Source: Algibacter mikhailovii (GTDB taxonomy: Bacteria > Bacteroidota > Bacteroidia > Flavobacteriales > Flavobacteriaceae). Taken from it: DNA of 64,000 nucleotides. This document shows positions 17,673 to 27,694 of the stretch, in pieces. The notes beneath the pieces were generated by a model, which was not told where the DNA came from, did not search any database, and was given only the letters and a program-made list of their open reading frames with translations. The stretch covers positions 496,001 to 560,000 of the forward strand of contig NZ_BMWZ01000002.1 in NCBI RefSeq assembly GCF_014651495.1. Reading direction: 5' to 3'. Position 1 is the stretch's first letter. Every line of letters begins with the position of its first letter. Both the position numbers and the translations under genes were made by a program.

Positions 17673-20600
17673 TTAGGCCACAATAGGTTGTAAGGCATTT
17701 AAGGCTTTTTTTACAGATTTTATATTTTCAAAAGTTAATAACAGTCTTAAACCGTTTCTAGTTTGCTTCTCTTTCATTTTACACACAGCAGCATTGGTTT
17801 GCACATACTTTAACACCTTTGTGAAACTAGGGCTTTGATAAAAACTACTTTGTTGGTCGTTTATAAAATAACCTATCAACTTCCCTTGCTTCATTATTAT
17901 TTTTTCAAATCCAATTTTACTTGCTAACCACTTTATTTGGACACTATTTAACAAGTCGGTCACTTGTGGTGGTAATTCTCCAAAACGGTCTATCAATTCC
18001 TTTTCAAAGATATGTAATTCATCTTCAGATTTTAAATTATTAAGCTGGGTATAAAGATTCAATCGTTCAGCAATATTATTTACATAACCATCTGGAAATA
18101 ATAATTCAAAATCGGTATCAATGGTCACGTCTTTCACATAAACCTTATCCTCTTCAGGCTCGTCATATAAATCTTTAAATTCGTTCTCCTTAAGTTCTTC
18201 AATAGCTTCATTTAAAATCTTTTGGTAGGTATCAAAACCAATTTCATTGATAAATCCACTTTGTTCACCACCCAACAAATCTCCGGCACCGCGTATTTCA
18301 AGGTCCTTCATCGCAATGTTAAAACCACTTCCTAATTCCGTAAACTGTTCAAGTGCGGTGATACGTTTTCTGGCGTCATCGGTCATGGCAGAATACTCTG
18401 GTGTAATGAAATAACAAAAGGCTTTTTTATTACTACGCCCAACACGACCGCGCATTTGATGCAAATCACTCAGCCCAAAGTTATTCGCATTATTAATAAA
18501 TATCGTATTTGCATTTGGCACGTCTAGCCCACTTTCAACAATTGTAGTACTTACTAAAACATCAAAAGCGCCATCCATAAACGCCAACATCAATTGTTCG
18601 AGCTTCTTCCCATCCATTTGCCCATGACCAACACCTATTTTAGCATCAGGCACTAATCTTTGAATCATTCCAGCGACTTCCTTAATGTTTTCAATGCGGT
18701 TATGAATAAAAAATATTTGCCCACCACGTTCAATCTCATAACTTACAGCATCACGAATAGAGACTTCATTAAAGCGAATCACATGACTTTCAATAGGATA
18801 ACGATTTGGTGGAGGCGTAGTTATTACAGATAGATCTCGTGCTGCCATCAAACTAAACTGTAGCGTTCTAGGAATTGGGGTTGCCGTTAATGTCAAGACA
18901 TCAACATTATCCTTAATGGTTTTCAGTTTTTCTTTTACAGCAACACCAAACTTTTGTTCCTCATCAACAATTAAAAGTCCTAAGTTTTTAAACTTAACGT
19001 TTTTATTTACCAATTGATGCGTTCCAATAATAATATCAACTTTTCCCTGTTCTAAACCTTCAAGTGTTTCACGCTTTTCTTTGGCCGTTCTAAACCTATT
19101 TACATAATCTACGGTAACTGGAAAATCCTTTAAACGCGCCCTAAATGTCCTAGAATGCTGATAAGCTAGTATGGTAGTTGGCACCAATACGGCTACTTGC
19201 TTTCCATTATCCACCGCCTTAAATGCCGCCCTTATGGCCACCTCCGTTTTACCAAACCCAACATCACCACAAACTAAACGATCCATAGGGCGTTCGCTTT
19301 CCATGTCCGCTTTAATATCTGCAGTAGCTGAGCTCTGATCTGGAGTATCTTCATAAATAAATGACGCCTCCAACTCATGCTGCATGTAACTGTCTGGATT
19401 ATACTGATACCCTTTTTGCGTTTTCCGTTTAGCGTAAAGTTTTATTAAATTAAAAGCCACATGTTTTACGCGCGCTTTCGTTTTTTGTTTTAGCGTTTTC
19501 CAAGCATTGCTTCCTAACTTATATATTTTAGGGGGCTTGCCATCTTTGCCATTAAATTTGGTGATTTTATGAAGCGCATGAATGCTTAAATACAATACAT
19601 CCCGTTCCCCATAAACCAATTTTATAGCTTCCTGCTTCTTCCCTTCAACATCAATTTTTTGTAAACCGCCAAAACGTCCAATTCCATGATCGATATGGGT
19701 TACATAATCACCTATATCTAAATTGGTTAACTCCTTGAGCGTAATGGCCTGTTTTTTGGCATATCCGTTTTTAAGTTGAAACTTATGGTAACGCTCAAAA
19801 ATTTGATGATCGGTATAGCATAAAATTTTAGCATCATGATCTACAAACCCTTGATGTAAAGATTGCACAATAGTTTGGTAAGACACTTCTTCTTCTACAT
19901 CATCAAAAATATCATGAAAACGCTTGGCTTGCTGCTCGCTCACGCAGGCTATATAATTCGTATAGCCTTTATTATGGTTGGTGTTTAAATCTTCTATTAA
20001 AAGATTGAATTGCTTATTAAAGGATGGTTGCGGTGTGGTTTTAAAAATGATTTCGCCATTACGAGGCGCTTGCAACGTGGTTATCCCATCTAATGAATCA
20101 GATTGCGGCGTTTCGCTCTTAATACCGTCATTATTAAAAACTGCGGTACTTCCAAACTCAATTATTGAAAAATCAAGTAATTGCTTTTTCAATAATTCTG
20201 CATTACAAAACAGCTCATCGGGTTCAGCATGTTTAATATCAGAGGAAAGGGCTTTGAAGGCTTCCTCGGCTTTACCATAGAAATCCTCGATTCTCGAAAA
20301 AAGTAAATCGGCATTTTTTAAACAAATGACTGTTTTTTGCGCAATATATTTCAGAAAACTTTGTCGGCTTTCTTGAACCATTTTATTGGCTACGTTGGGG
20401 ATGATATTGATTTTTTTGATTTGCTCAACAGACAACTGTGTCTCCACATCAAAAGTTCTAATACTATCTACCTCATCACCAAAAAATTCAATACGGTAAG
20501 GCTCATCATTAGAAAATGAAAACACATCTACAATTCCTCCCCGAACGGAAAACTCTCCTGGTTCGGTAACAAAGTCTACCCGTTTAAATTGATATTCAAA

Positions 20601-21080
20601 TAACACCTCATTTACAAAGTCTATAGATAAGTTATCACCAACCCCAACTTTAAGCGTATTACGCTCTAACTCTTTTCGTGTGACAACCTTTTCAAATAGG
20701 GCATCAGGATAGGTTACTATTATGGCGGGTTTTTTCTGAGAATTTATTCGGTTTAAAACCTCTGCACGTAATAATACGTTGGCGTTATCTGTCTCTTCAA
20801 TATCATATGGGCGTCTATAACTCCCTGGGTAGAATAAAACATTTTTATCATTAAGTAACTGCTCTAAATCATTTAGATAATGTGCAGCCTCCTCTTTATC
20901 ATTAAAAACGAGAAGAAACGGTTTATTAGCTTCCTTAAATACACTAGAAATGACAAATGAAAATGAAGACCCTACAAGCCCTTTAAGATGCGTTTTACTT
21001 TGAGTTTGTGCAATAGCTTTCCGCAGATTTTGCGTTTGCAAAGCCTGTACATAGGTTTGAGAGAGGGCAGATGTACTCAC
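17673..21080 (-). CDS. mfd: Transcription-repair coupling factor
   Basis: Mfd is a DNA translocase that removes stalled RNA polymerase and recruits UvrA. It has 1135 residues, full length. A UvrB-like N-terminal module spans about 10-300. The RNA-polymerase-interacting (CarD-like) domain is at about 452-510 (LDIGDYVTHIDHGIGRF). The helicase core has Walker A GDVGFGKT (605-612), DEEQ (706-709), TATPIPRTLQ and the GRVGRS motif. The TRCF C-terminal domain follows after about 970. The start is GTG at 21080, and the TAnnTTTG element ends 20 bases upstream of it. Confidence 0.97.
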   Translation of the reverse strand: MSTSALSQTYVQALQTQNLRKAIAQTQSKTHLKGLVGSSFSFVISSVFKEANKPFLLVFNDKEEAAHYLNDLEQLLNDKNVLFYPGSYRRPYDIEETDNANVLLRAEVLNRINSQKKPAIIVTYPDALFEKVVTRKELERNTLKVGVGDNLSIDFVNEVLFEYQFKRVDFVTEPGEFSVRGGIVDVFSFSNDEPYRIEFFGDEVDSIRTFDVETQLSVEQIKKINIIPNVANKMVQESRQSFLKYIAQKTVICLKNADLLFSRIEDFYGKAEEAFKALSSDIKHAEPDELFCNAELLKKQLLDFSIIEFGSTAVFNNDGIKSETPQSDSLDGITTLQAPRNGEIIFKTTPQPSFNKQFNLLIEDLNTNHNKGYTNYIACVSEQQAKRFHDIFDDVEEEVSYQTIVQSLHQGFVDHDAKILCYTDHQIFERYHKFQLKNGYAKKQAITLKELTNLDIGDYVTHIDHGIGRFGGLQKIDVEGKKQEAIKLVYGERDVLYLSIHALHKITKFNGKDGKPPKIYKLGSNAWKTLKQKTKARVKHVAFNLIKLYAKRKTQKGYQYNPDSYMQHELEASFIYEDTPDQSSATADIKADMESERPMDRLVCGDVGFGKTEVAIRAAFKAVDNGKQVAVLVPTTILAYQHSRTFRARLKDFPVTVDYVNRFRTAKEKRETLEGLEQGKVDIIIGTHQLVNKNVKFKNLGLLIVDEEQKFGVAVKEKLKTIKDNVDVLTLTATPIPRTLQFSLMAARDLSVITTPPPNRYPIESHVIRFNEVSIRDAVSYEIERGGQIFFIHNRIENIKEVAGMIQRLVPDAKIGVGHGQMDGKKLEQLMLAFMDGAFDVLVSTTIVESGLDVPNANTIFINNANNFGLSDLHQMRGRVGRSNKKAFCYFITPEYSAMTDDARKRITALEQFTELGSGFNIAMKDLEIRGAGDLLGGEQSGFINEIGFDTYQKILNEAIEELKENEFKDLYDEPEEDKVYVKDVTIDTDFELLFPDGYVNNIAERLNLYTQLNNLKSEDELHIFEKELIDRFGELPPQVTDLLNSVQIKWLASKIGFEKIIMKQGKLIGYFINDQQSSFYQSPSFTKVLKYVQTNAAVCKMKEKQTRNGLRLLLTFENIKSVKKALNALQPIVA

Positions 21081-21099
21081 CTAATTTTGTTTTGAGCTG

Positions 21100-21107
21100 C
21101 AAATATA
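21100..21107 (-). promoter_or_regulatory. TAnnTTTG -7 element for mfd
   Basis: On the minus strand this reads TATATTTG, an exact match, 19 bases from the GTG start of mfd. It supports the GTG start, because no start codon lies further upstream within the transcript. Confidence 0.6.
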
Positions 21108-21319
21108 AGGTTTGCCTTGATTATTTTATATTTAATTTATTGGAACTTGGAATTTATCCCTTATTTCTCCTTAAGAAATCGTTGTGCTGCATAGCCTTAT
21201 GGAAAGGTCATAATTCAAGCGCTATGAAATCCTAGGAAACCCTAAAAATTATAGGCACACTTACTTTGAAAAATGAAAAAAATATGTACCTTTTGTTTTC
21301 ATTTAAAAAGATAAAATAT

Positions 21320-21751
21320 ATGTCGTTTTCAAATTTATTTGATAGTGGTTTTAAAAAGCGTAATGAAAACCATTTTGCTTCTATTGTGCGTGTAGCCATG
21401 TATGATGGTGTTATAACTGATGAAGAAAAATCCTTTTTAGACCGATTGGCTCAAAATTTAGGTATTGGACAAGAGAAGTATAAGCAAATTCTAAAAAATT
21501 ATATTACACACCCAATAAATCCTCCAATTTCATATAATCATCGTTTAGAACGCTTGTATGATTTAGCGCGTATGGTACATGTGGATTCTTTAACTAAGGA
21601 TATAGAAAATATTATGCTACACAAAATTGGGATTGGTCTTGGATTCCATCCTGAAAATGTAAAATATATAGTTGCTAAAGCCATGGACTTAATTAACTCA
21701 GGTACAGATTTAGAAACTTTTATAGATGAAATAAAAAACATGAACAGATAA
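21320..21751 (+). CDS. TerB-like (tellurite-resistance/DjlA-type) helical protein
   Basis: This 143-residue protein starts at ATG 21320 (MSFSNLFDSGFKK). The upstream in-frame ATGs lie in AT-rich sequence and give a non-conserved lysine-rich extension. The domain has the TerB-type helix pattern with acidic VAMYDGVITDEEKSFLDRL near residue 30. Such domains may bind metal or act at the membrane in stress responses, but the function is not established. It is a single gene ending in a clear terminator. A TerB domain occurs again in the window fused to DnaJ (36327-37079). Confidence 0.78.
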   Translation: MSFSNLFDSGFKKRNENHFASIVRVAMYDGVITDEEKSFLDRLAQNLGIGQEKYKQILKNYITHPINPPISYNHRLERLYDLARMVHVDSLTKDIENIMLHKIGIGLGFHPENVKYIVAKAMDLINSGTDLETFIDEIKNMNR

Positions 21752-21780
21752 TACCTGACCGATTATTTCAAGAAAAATTT

Positions 21781-21811
21781 AAATGCAGACCCTATAGGTT
21801 TGCATTTTTTT
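21781..21811 (+). terminator. Rho-independent terminator after the TerB-like gene
   Basis: An 11-bp stem (AAATGCAGACC with GGTTTGCATTT, one G-U pair) around a short loop ends in seven Ts, 30 bases after the stop codon. Confidence 0.8.
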
Positions 21812-22068
21812 ATGCCGTTAATCAAGGGTCTATATTTAGAGCCCAAATTAAGCACTTAGTCCAAATAAAACAATTACCAAGTCATAACGCTTCGGAGAAA
21901 ACAATTTAAAAAACGATACTTGAACAAAAAAACAGCAAAACATCCAGCTTTTGTAAAAAAACCCAATAGTTGTTGCTTTTAGAACAATAGTTATATTCAC
22001 CTCATAATATATGATTTACTTTTAACTTCATAAAATTTTGAGTTAAATACACTGACATACAATTGGTT
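21812..22068. other. Gene-free upstream region of the fucosidase gene
   Basis: AT-rich, with no coding frame. It contains the 16-base string TGTTGCTTTTAGAACA (21971-21986), which recurs upstream of the SBF transporter gene. No exact TAnnTTTG element was seen; TAAAATTTTG at 22031-22040 is close, with extra bases. Confidence 0.4.
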
Positions 22069-23592
22069 ATGAGTAAAATAGTAAAATGTTTCGTTTTAAT
22101 ATTAGTATTATATTCTTGTGGAGACAAAAAGGTAAAATCAAATGTTAAAACTACTGAAACCTATGAAGCAAACTGGACATCATTAGCAAAACATACTGCT
22201 GATCCAGAATGGTTTCAAGATTCAAAACTTGGTATTTATTTTCATTGGGGCGTATATAGCGTTCCCGCGTATGGTTCAGAATGGTATCCTTATAGATTAT
22301 ATCGTGAAGATGTCTATCCAGATTATAAAGAATTTCATGAAAATAACTATGGCACTCTAGAAGAATTTGGTTATCATGATTTTATTCCCATGTTTAAAGC
22401 TGAGCATTTTGATGCTGAAAACTGGGCAGATTTATTTAAAACTGCAGGCGCAAAATTTGCAGGACCTGTGGCACAACACCATGATGGTTTTGCCATGTGG
22501 GATAGTGAAATCAACCCATGGAATTCAACTGATATGGGTCCCAAAAAAGATATTACAGGTGAAATTTTAACGGCACTTAAAAAGCGTGGATTAAAAACCA
22601 TGACCTCTTTTCATCATGCACGTTTGAGACAAAGGCATGAAGGCGATTCTACAAAGTGGGATACTTATAATAGTCATTTTGCATACCATCCTAATTATCC
22701 AACATCAAGTGAAGATCCTGATCTTAAAAAGTTCTATGGGAATTTACCTCAAACAGAATTTGATCAATATTGGTTGGATCAAGTTAACGAAGTTGTTGAT
22801 AAATACTCGCCAGACCTGTTGTGGTATGATGTATGGTTAAATCATGTTTCAGAAGAAAAAATTAAAGAGATGTCTGCTCACTTCTTCAATCATGGTATAA
22901 AAACTGGGCAAGAACCTGTTTTAGTTGCAAAACATGACGATTTACCAAAAAGCATGAGTGTATTAGACATTGAGCAAGGTGGTAAAAAGGATCTTTCTGA
23001 AACCACCTGGATGACCGATATTACAGTTAGTGATAAAGGTAGTTGGTGTTACACAAATGGGCAAGTATATAAATCACCTGAACTACTTTTAAGAAATATG
23101 ATTGATGTTTGGAGTAAAAACGGTGTTGTTTTATTAAATGTTTCGCCAATGGCGGATGGGACTATAAACAAAGAGCAACGTGATTTATTAACGAATGTTG
23201 GTGGATGGTTAGACACTTATGGTGAAGCTGTATATGGCACCCGTCCTTTTCATATTTATGGTTTTGGACATGCAAAAGCAGCGGAAGGGGCACATGGTGG
23301 ACAATCGGCTAAAGTGGAATATACTGCAAGTGATATAAGGTTCACAACGTCTAAAGACAAAAAATCACTTTATATATTCCTATTGGGCAAACCAGAGGCT
23401 AGCACCGAGATTTCTTTAGGAAAAATGAATAATATAGGTTACGGTCCTGCCTCTCCTGTTAAACGCATTGTGGAGCTGAAATCTGGAAAAGAAGTAACAT
23501 GGAATAAAACGGAAAGAACATATACGTTTACCATTCCTGAAGGCATTGAACTTAGTGGTTTAGCAAACGTTTTTAAAATGGAATTAGAATAG
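22069..23592 (+). CDS. GH29 alpha-L-fucosidase, lipoprotein
   Basis: This glycoside hydrolase of 507 residues removes terminal L-fucose from glycans. It starts at ATG 22069 with a lipoprotein signal whose lipobox is LYSC (Cys17), so it is membrane-anchored. GH29 features are the DSKLGIYFHWGVYSVPAYGSEW opening, the GPVAQHHDGFAMWDS segment, and the probable nucleophile Asp in the DLLWYDVW segment. The LLNVSPMADG motif near the end of the barrel and a C-terminal beta domain complete it. No SusC/SusD pair, sulfatase or other glycosidase lies nearby, so it is not in a visible polysaccharide utilisation locus. Confidence 0.92.
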   Translation: MSKIVKCFVLILVLYSCGDKKVKSNVKTTETYEANWTSLAKHTADPEWFQDSKLGIYFHWGVYSVPAYGSEWYPYRLYREDVYPDYKEFHENNYGTLEEFGYHDFIPMFKAEHFDAENWADLFKTAGAKFAGPVAQHHDGFAMWDSEINPWNSTDMGPKKDITGEILTALKKRGLKTMTSFHHARLRQRHEGDSTKWDTYNSHFAYHPNYPTSSEDPDLKKFYGNLPQTEFDQYWLDQVNEVVDKYSPDLLWYDVWLNHVSEEKIKEMSAHFFNHGIKTGQEPVLVAKHDDLPKSMSVLDIEQGGKKDLSETTWMTDITVSDKGSWCYTNGQVYKSPELLLRNMIDVWSKNGVVLLNVSPMADGTINKEQRDLLTNVGGWLDTYGEAVYGTRPFHIYGFGHAKAAEGAHGGQSAKVEYTASDIRFTTSKDKKSLYIFLLGKPEASTEISLGKMNNIGYGPASPVKRIVELKSGKEVTWNKTERTYTFTIPEGIELSGLANVFKMELE

Positions 23593-23647
23593 GGTTGCAT
23601 ATCTATACAACACGAAAATGATAAAGAAGATTATTAAATAAGCTTTG

Positions 23648-23677
23648 AAGCGTTCATGACAATGGACGCTTTTTTTA
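23648..23677 (+). terminator. Rho-independent terminator after the fucosidase gene
   Basis: The arms AAGCGTTCAT and ATGGACGCTT form a 10-bp stem with one wobble pair and a 4-base loop, followed by a run of seven Ts. Confidence 0.8.
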
Positions 23678-23701
23678 TGATATCAAGAAAAAAGCCTCCT
23701 T

Positions 23702-24604
23702 TTAAAAAAACAGGTCTTGAGCCAGTCTAAATGTATTTGCATGTGCCTCAATAATTACTTTAATATCTGGCGAATAGCCACCACCCATAGAACACATAAC
23801 CGGTAAACCATAATCAATGCACGTCTGAAGGACAAATCTATCTCGCTCTTTACATCCTTGTATCGTAAGACCTAGTGTTCCCAATTTATCAGAGGCCACA
23901 ACATCTACGCCTGAGAGATAAAAAATAAAGTCTGGCTTTTGTTCCTCTATAAGTTTGGGTAATATGTGCTTTAAAGTTGTCAGATACGTTTTATCATCTG
24001 TTTTAGGCTCTAGGGCTATATCTAAATCACTTTCCTCTTTCTTAAAAGGGTAATTACTTCTACCGTGCATTGAAAAGGTAAAAACCGTAGAGTCATTTTT
24101 AAATATTTCAGCAGTACCATTACCTTGATGCACATCTAGATCAACTATTAGCACATTCTTCAACCCTTTTTCATTGATTAAATACCGTGCTCCAATGGCT
24201 TGGTCATTAAGTAGGCAAAAGGCCTCAGCTCTATCTGAATAGGCATGGTGTGTTCCGCCGGCAATGTTCATGGCAATTCCAAATTTTAGGGCATAATCAC
24301 AAGCCTTTAAAGTGCCATCTGCAATGATAACCTCTCGCTCAACCAAAGCCTTACTCAACGGAAATCCTATTTTCCTAATGGCCCTAGCATCAAGGCTTAA
24401 TCCTTTCAGGCTTTCAAAATAATGCTTTTTATGCGCTCTTAATATGTGCGTTTCATCTGGACGGTCTGGCTTGAAAAAATTGGATGGGTTGCACGTTCCT
24501 TCATAAAGCAACTGCTCTGGTAACAGCTCATATTTTATCATAGGAAACCGATGCCCCTCTGGTAATGGATGTTTATAGATAGGATGATAAGCAATTTTAA
24601 GCAT
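23702..24604 (-). CDS. Histone deacetylase family (arginase/deacetylase fold) protein
   Basis: This 300-residue cytoplasmic zinc hydrolase starts at ATG 24604 (MLKIAYHPIY); the TTG further upstream is not needed. HDAC-superfamily hallmarks are present: the NIAGGTHHAYSDRAEAFCLLND segment with the catalytic His pair, the zinc-binding DLDVHQGNGTAEIF, TFSMHG, and the second zinc Asp in YLSGVDVVASD. Bacterial relatives deacetylate acetylpolyamines or other small amides or acetyl-lysine; the substrate here is unknown. It lies eight or so bases of coding distance from the cyclase-family lipoprotein and was probably transcribed with it. Confidence 0.9.
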   Translation of the reverse strand: MLKIAYHPIYKHPLPEGHRFPMIKYELLPEQLLYEGTCNPSNFFKPDRPDETHILRAHKKHYFESLKGLSLDARAIRKIGFPLSKALVEREVIIADGTLKACDYALKFGIAMNIAGGTHHAYSDRAEAFCLLNDQAIGARYLINEKGLKNVLIVDLDVHQGNGTAEIFKNDSTVFTFSMHGRSNYPFKKEESDLDIALEPKTDDKTYLTTLKHILPKLIEEQKPDFIFYLSGVDVVASDKLGTLGLTIQGCKERDRFVLQTCIDYGLPVMCSMGGGYSPDIKVIIEAHANTFRLAQDLFF

Positions 24605-24627
24605 ACATTTTCTGGCCAATAAGCATC

Positions 24628-25455
24628 CTAATGGACTAAAGCTATTATTCGTAAAGGGGCTCCGCTACCTTCTTTAATCTTCATGGGTAAAGCAACTACA
24701 TCAAAGCCTTTACTTGGTAATTCGCTTAGGTTCGTTAGGTTTTCAAAAGCGGGGATGTTTTTGGATAATAAAATAACATGCGATTTAAAATACTGCGACT
24801 GGCCATAATCAATACTTGGCGTATCTAACCCAACGGACTTTATATCTCTCTGGTCTACCAACCATTGTGCTGCTTCAGGTGACAAACCCGGAAAATGAAG
24901 CAATTTCACAGCCTCAGGACCACGTTGATCGGTACCCAAATACGTCTTCTTATTTGGATAATACTTAGAAAATCCCGTTTCCAATAAAACAATACTTCCG
25001 TCAGGTATTTGCATGCCGTTTGTCTTTTCCCAATGCGTAAAATCTTCAATGCTTACCAAATAATCAGGGTTGATTAATGCCTTTTCTGAAACATCAATCT
25101 TAATTGCCGATCCCATAAGATTCTCTAAAGGAATTTCATTAACATATTGTTTCCCCTTAGCAAAATGAATTGGAGCATCAATATGTGTTCCACCATGTTC
25201 TGCAGTGGTAAAATTATTAGCAGCATAATAAAAGCCCATATCCGTTTCACCATCAGCCACAACTTCCATTTCAAATTCTTTGGCGGTTACCCAATACACG
25301 GTTTCATCTGAAAACTCATGGGTTAAGTCAACTATTTTTCGATTATAAAAGGCGGTATCCTCATGAGCAATTGCTTCATTTTTCTTAGCTTCTGAATTAG
25401 TACAGGATATCAGAAGTGCCAGAAAGCCCAATAAATAGACGGTTTTAATCTTCAT
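24628..25455 (-). CDS. Cyclase family lipoprotein (kynurenine formamidase-like)
   Basis: This 275-residue metal-dependent hydrolase of the cyclase family (PF04199) is exported as a lipoprotein (lipobox LISC). It has the signature HGGTHIDAPIHF, whose His and Asp residues bind the metal, preceded by DLTHEFSDETVYW at the family start. The C-terminal VGLDTPSIDYG and KGFDVVALPMKIKEGSGAPLR motifs are also typical. Members hydrolyse N-formylkynurenine, isatin or related amides. A periplasmic substrate is implied by the lipoprotein signal but cannot be named. It precedes the deacetylase gene in the same direction. Confidence 0.88.
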   Translation of the reverse strand: MKIKTVYLLGFLALLISCTNSEAKKNEAIAHEDTAFYNRKIVDLTHEFSDETVYWVTAKEFEMEVVADGETDMGFYYAANNFTTAEHGGTHIDAPIHFAKGKQYVNEIPLENLMGSAIKIDVSEKALINPDYLVSIEDFTHWEKTNGMQIPDGSIVLLETGFSKYYPNKKTYLGTDQRGPEAVKLLHFPGLSPEAAQWLVDQRDIKSVGLDTPSIDYGQSQYFKSHVILLSKNIPAFENLTNLSELPSKGFDVVALPMKIKEGSGAPLRIIALVH

Positions 25456-25499
25456 AAAATTTGCTTGTTTTAAGCTAAAGATAAGAATTTAAGGAATGC

Positions 25500-27623
25500 C
25501 TATTTATGCAACTTCAATTGAATCCGTTTTCGCGGAACATCAACCTCCAAAACTTTTACAATAATTTGCTGATGTAAACTAACGTGTTCATTGACATCTT
25601 TCACAAAACCATCAGACAAATTAGACACGTGAATAAGTCCGCTTTCTTTAATCCCAACATTAACAAAACATCCAAAATTGGTGATATTGTTAACTATTCC
25701 CGGTAGCAGTTGCCCTTCTCGTAAATCATTAATGGTTTTTATATTTTGATTGAATGTAAATACTTTGGCTTGTTCACGAACGTCTAGCCCCGGTTTTTCC
25801 AGCTCTTTGACAATATCTTCAAGGGTAAAAAGCCCTACGGTATCTGTGCAATACTGTTTTAAATCTATCCTATTGAGCAAGGCAGAATTTCCTATTAATT
25901 CTTGAACCGATTTCCCCAAATCTTTCGCCATTTTAGAGACAACTACATACCGTTCAGGATGCACAGCCGAATCATCTAAGGGGTTTTTAGCGTCCTTAAT
26001 TCTTAAAAAAGCAGCACCTTGTTCAAAAGCTTTTCCACCTAAACGTGGCACTTTTTTAATATCAGTTCTAGACTGAAATACCCCATGTTCATTTCTATAA
26101 TTGAAAATATTTTCAGCTAATTTTGGTCCTATTCCCGACACATAACTTAAAAGACTTTTACTCGCGGTATTGATATTCACGCCAACGGCATTCACACAAT
26201 TTTCAACCACGACATCCAGTTGTTTTTGCAATTTTGATTGGTCTACATCATGTTGATACTGCCCAACCCCTATAGACTTGGCATCAATTTTCACAAGTTC
26301 TGCCAATGGATCCTGAAGTCTTCTTCCAATAGATACCGAACCACGTACGGTAACATCATAATTAGGGAATTCTTCTCTGGCTATTTTAGAGGCCGAATAA
26401 ATACTTGCACCAGCTTCACTGACTACAAAAACTTGCACATCATTTTTAAAATGTACTTTTCTAATTAAGGCTTCCGTCTCGCGCGAGGCGGTTCCGTTTC
26501 CAATGGCAATTGCTTCAATCTTATAAGCATCACACAAGGAACTTATTTTTTTTATGGCACCAGTACTGTCGCTTTTCGGTGGATGCGGATAAATGGTTTC
26601 GTTATATTTTAATTGCCCTTGAGCATCTAAACAGACCACCTTACAACCTGTTCTAAACCCAGGGTCAATAGCTAAAACACGCTTTTCTCCTAATGGCGAA
26701 CCTAACAAAAGTTGCCTTAAGTTTTTAGCAAAAACGTTTATGGCAGATTCATCGGCTTTATCTTTTGCTATTTGCAAAGCTTCATTACTTAGTGATGGTA
26801 ATAACAAACGCTTATAGGCATCTTTAATGGCTATTTCAATCTGTTCTGAGCATTCATTATTACTTTTTAAAATTTTTCTTTCAATATTATCTAAAGCGCG
26901 ATCATGATCAATTTCAATTTTCAAACGAATGAATCCTTCTTTTTCAGCTCTTAAAATGGCTAATAATCGGTGTGACGGTATTCTACTCAATGCCTCTTCC
27001 CAATCAAAATAGTCTCTAAATTTTTGAGCATGCTCTTCCGTAGCTTTAGATTTAACTACCTTAGTAGAAATCATAGCATGGCGCTCTAATTGACGGCGTA
27101 TATTATGCCTAATATCTGAGCGCTCATTAACCCATTCGGCTATAATGTGTCTTGCCCCCTCTAGAGCGTCTTCAATAGACGCCACATCTCCCTTAACATA
27201 TTTGTAGGCAATGATATCAATATCTTTGGCGTTTTGAGACATTATAATTTTGGCTAAGGCCTCTAATCCATTTTGCCTTGCTTTTTCTGCTTTGGTTTTT
27301 CTGCTTTTCTTGAAAGGTAGATAAACATCCTCTAGAGTTGATAAATCCTGAATTAACCCTATTTTATGTTCTAATTCTGCCGTTAAAACCGCCTGTTCTT
27401 CCAAGGCCTTTAAAACGGTCTTTTTTCGTTTTTCTAAGATTTCATATTCATCTCTAAACTTTACAATACGCTCAATTTGAACCTCATCTAAATTACCTGT
27501 TCGTTCTTTCCTATAACGAGAAATAAATGGAATGGTACAATCTTCATTAAGTAATGCAATAGTATTTTTAACAGATTGCTCAGGAAGTTGTATTTTAGAA
27601 AGTATATATTTTAGCTGTGTCAT
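25500..27623 (-). CDS. tex: Tex family RNA-binding transcription accessory protein
   Basis: Tex is a cytoplasmic nucleic-acid-binding protein linked to transcription fidelity and RNA decay. It has 707 residues. The helical N-terminal domain has PFISRYRKERTGNLDE, which is nearly invariant in Tex. The YqgF-like RNase H fold begins at VLAIDPGFRTGCKVV. The helix-hairpin-helix region includes LLSYVSGIGPKLAENI, and an S1 domain covers about 635-705 (GQLLPGIVNNITNFGCFVNV). Length is slightly below the about 750 residues of many homologues, but all domains are present. Confidence 0.95.
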   Translation of the reverse strand: MTQLKYILSKIQLPEQSVKNTIALLNEDCTIPFISRYRKERTGNLDEVQIERIVKFRDEYEILEKRKKTVLKALEEQAVLTAELEHKIGLIQDLSTLEDVYLPFKKSRKTKAEKARQNGLEALAKIIMSQNAKDIDIIAYKYVKGDVASIEDALEGARHIIAEWVNERSDIRHNIRRQLERHAMISTKVVKSKATEEHAQKFRDYFDWEEALSRIPSHRLLAILRAEKEGFIRLKIEIDHDRALDNIERKILKSNNECSEQIEIAIKDAYKRLLLPSLSNEALQIAKDKADESAINVFAKNLRQLLLGSPLGEKRVLAIDPGFRTGCKVVCLDAQGQLKYNETIYPHPPKSDSTGAIKKISSLCDAYKIEAIAIGNGTASRETEALIRKVHFKNDVQVFVVSEAGASIYSASKIAREEFPNYDVTVRGSVSIGRRLQDPLAELVKIDAKSIGVGQYQHDVDQSKLQKQLDVVVENCVNAVGVNINTASKSLLSYVSGIGPKLAENIFNYRNEHGVFQSRTDIKKVPRLGGKAFEQGAAFLRIKDAKNPLDDSAVHPERYVVVSKMAKDLGKSVQELIGNSALLNRIDLKQYCTDTVGLFTLEDIVKELEKPGLDVREQAKVFTFNQNIKTINDLREGQLLPGIVNNITNFGCFVNVGIKESGLIHVSNLSDGFVKDVNEHVSLHQQIIVKVLEVDVPRKRIQLKLHK

Positions 27624-27671
27624 GATGAACTCTCATATTTTATAATGCTAAAATAAAGTTTATAACTGACT

Positions 27672-27679
27672 TAAATTTG
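27672..27679 (+). promoter_or_regulatory. TAnnTTTG -7 element for the NTF2-like lipoprotein gene
   Basis: TAAATTTG matches the consensus exactly, 15 bases before the ATG at 27695. A TTG start inside this element would be untranscribed, so the ATG is the right start. Confidence 0.6.
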
Positions 27680-27694
27680 AAAAACACATATACC

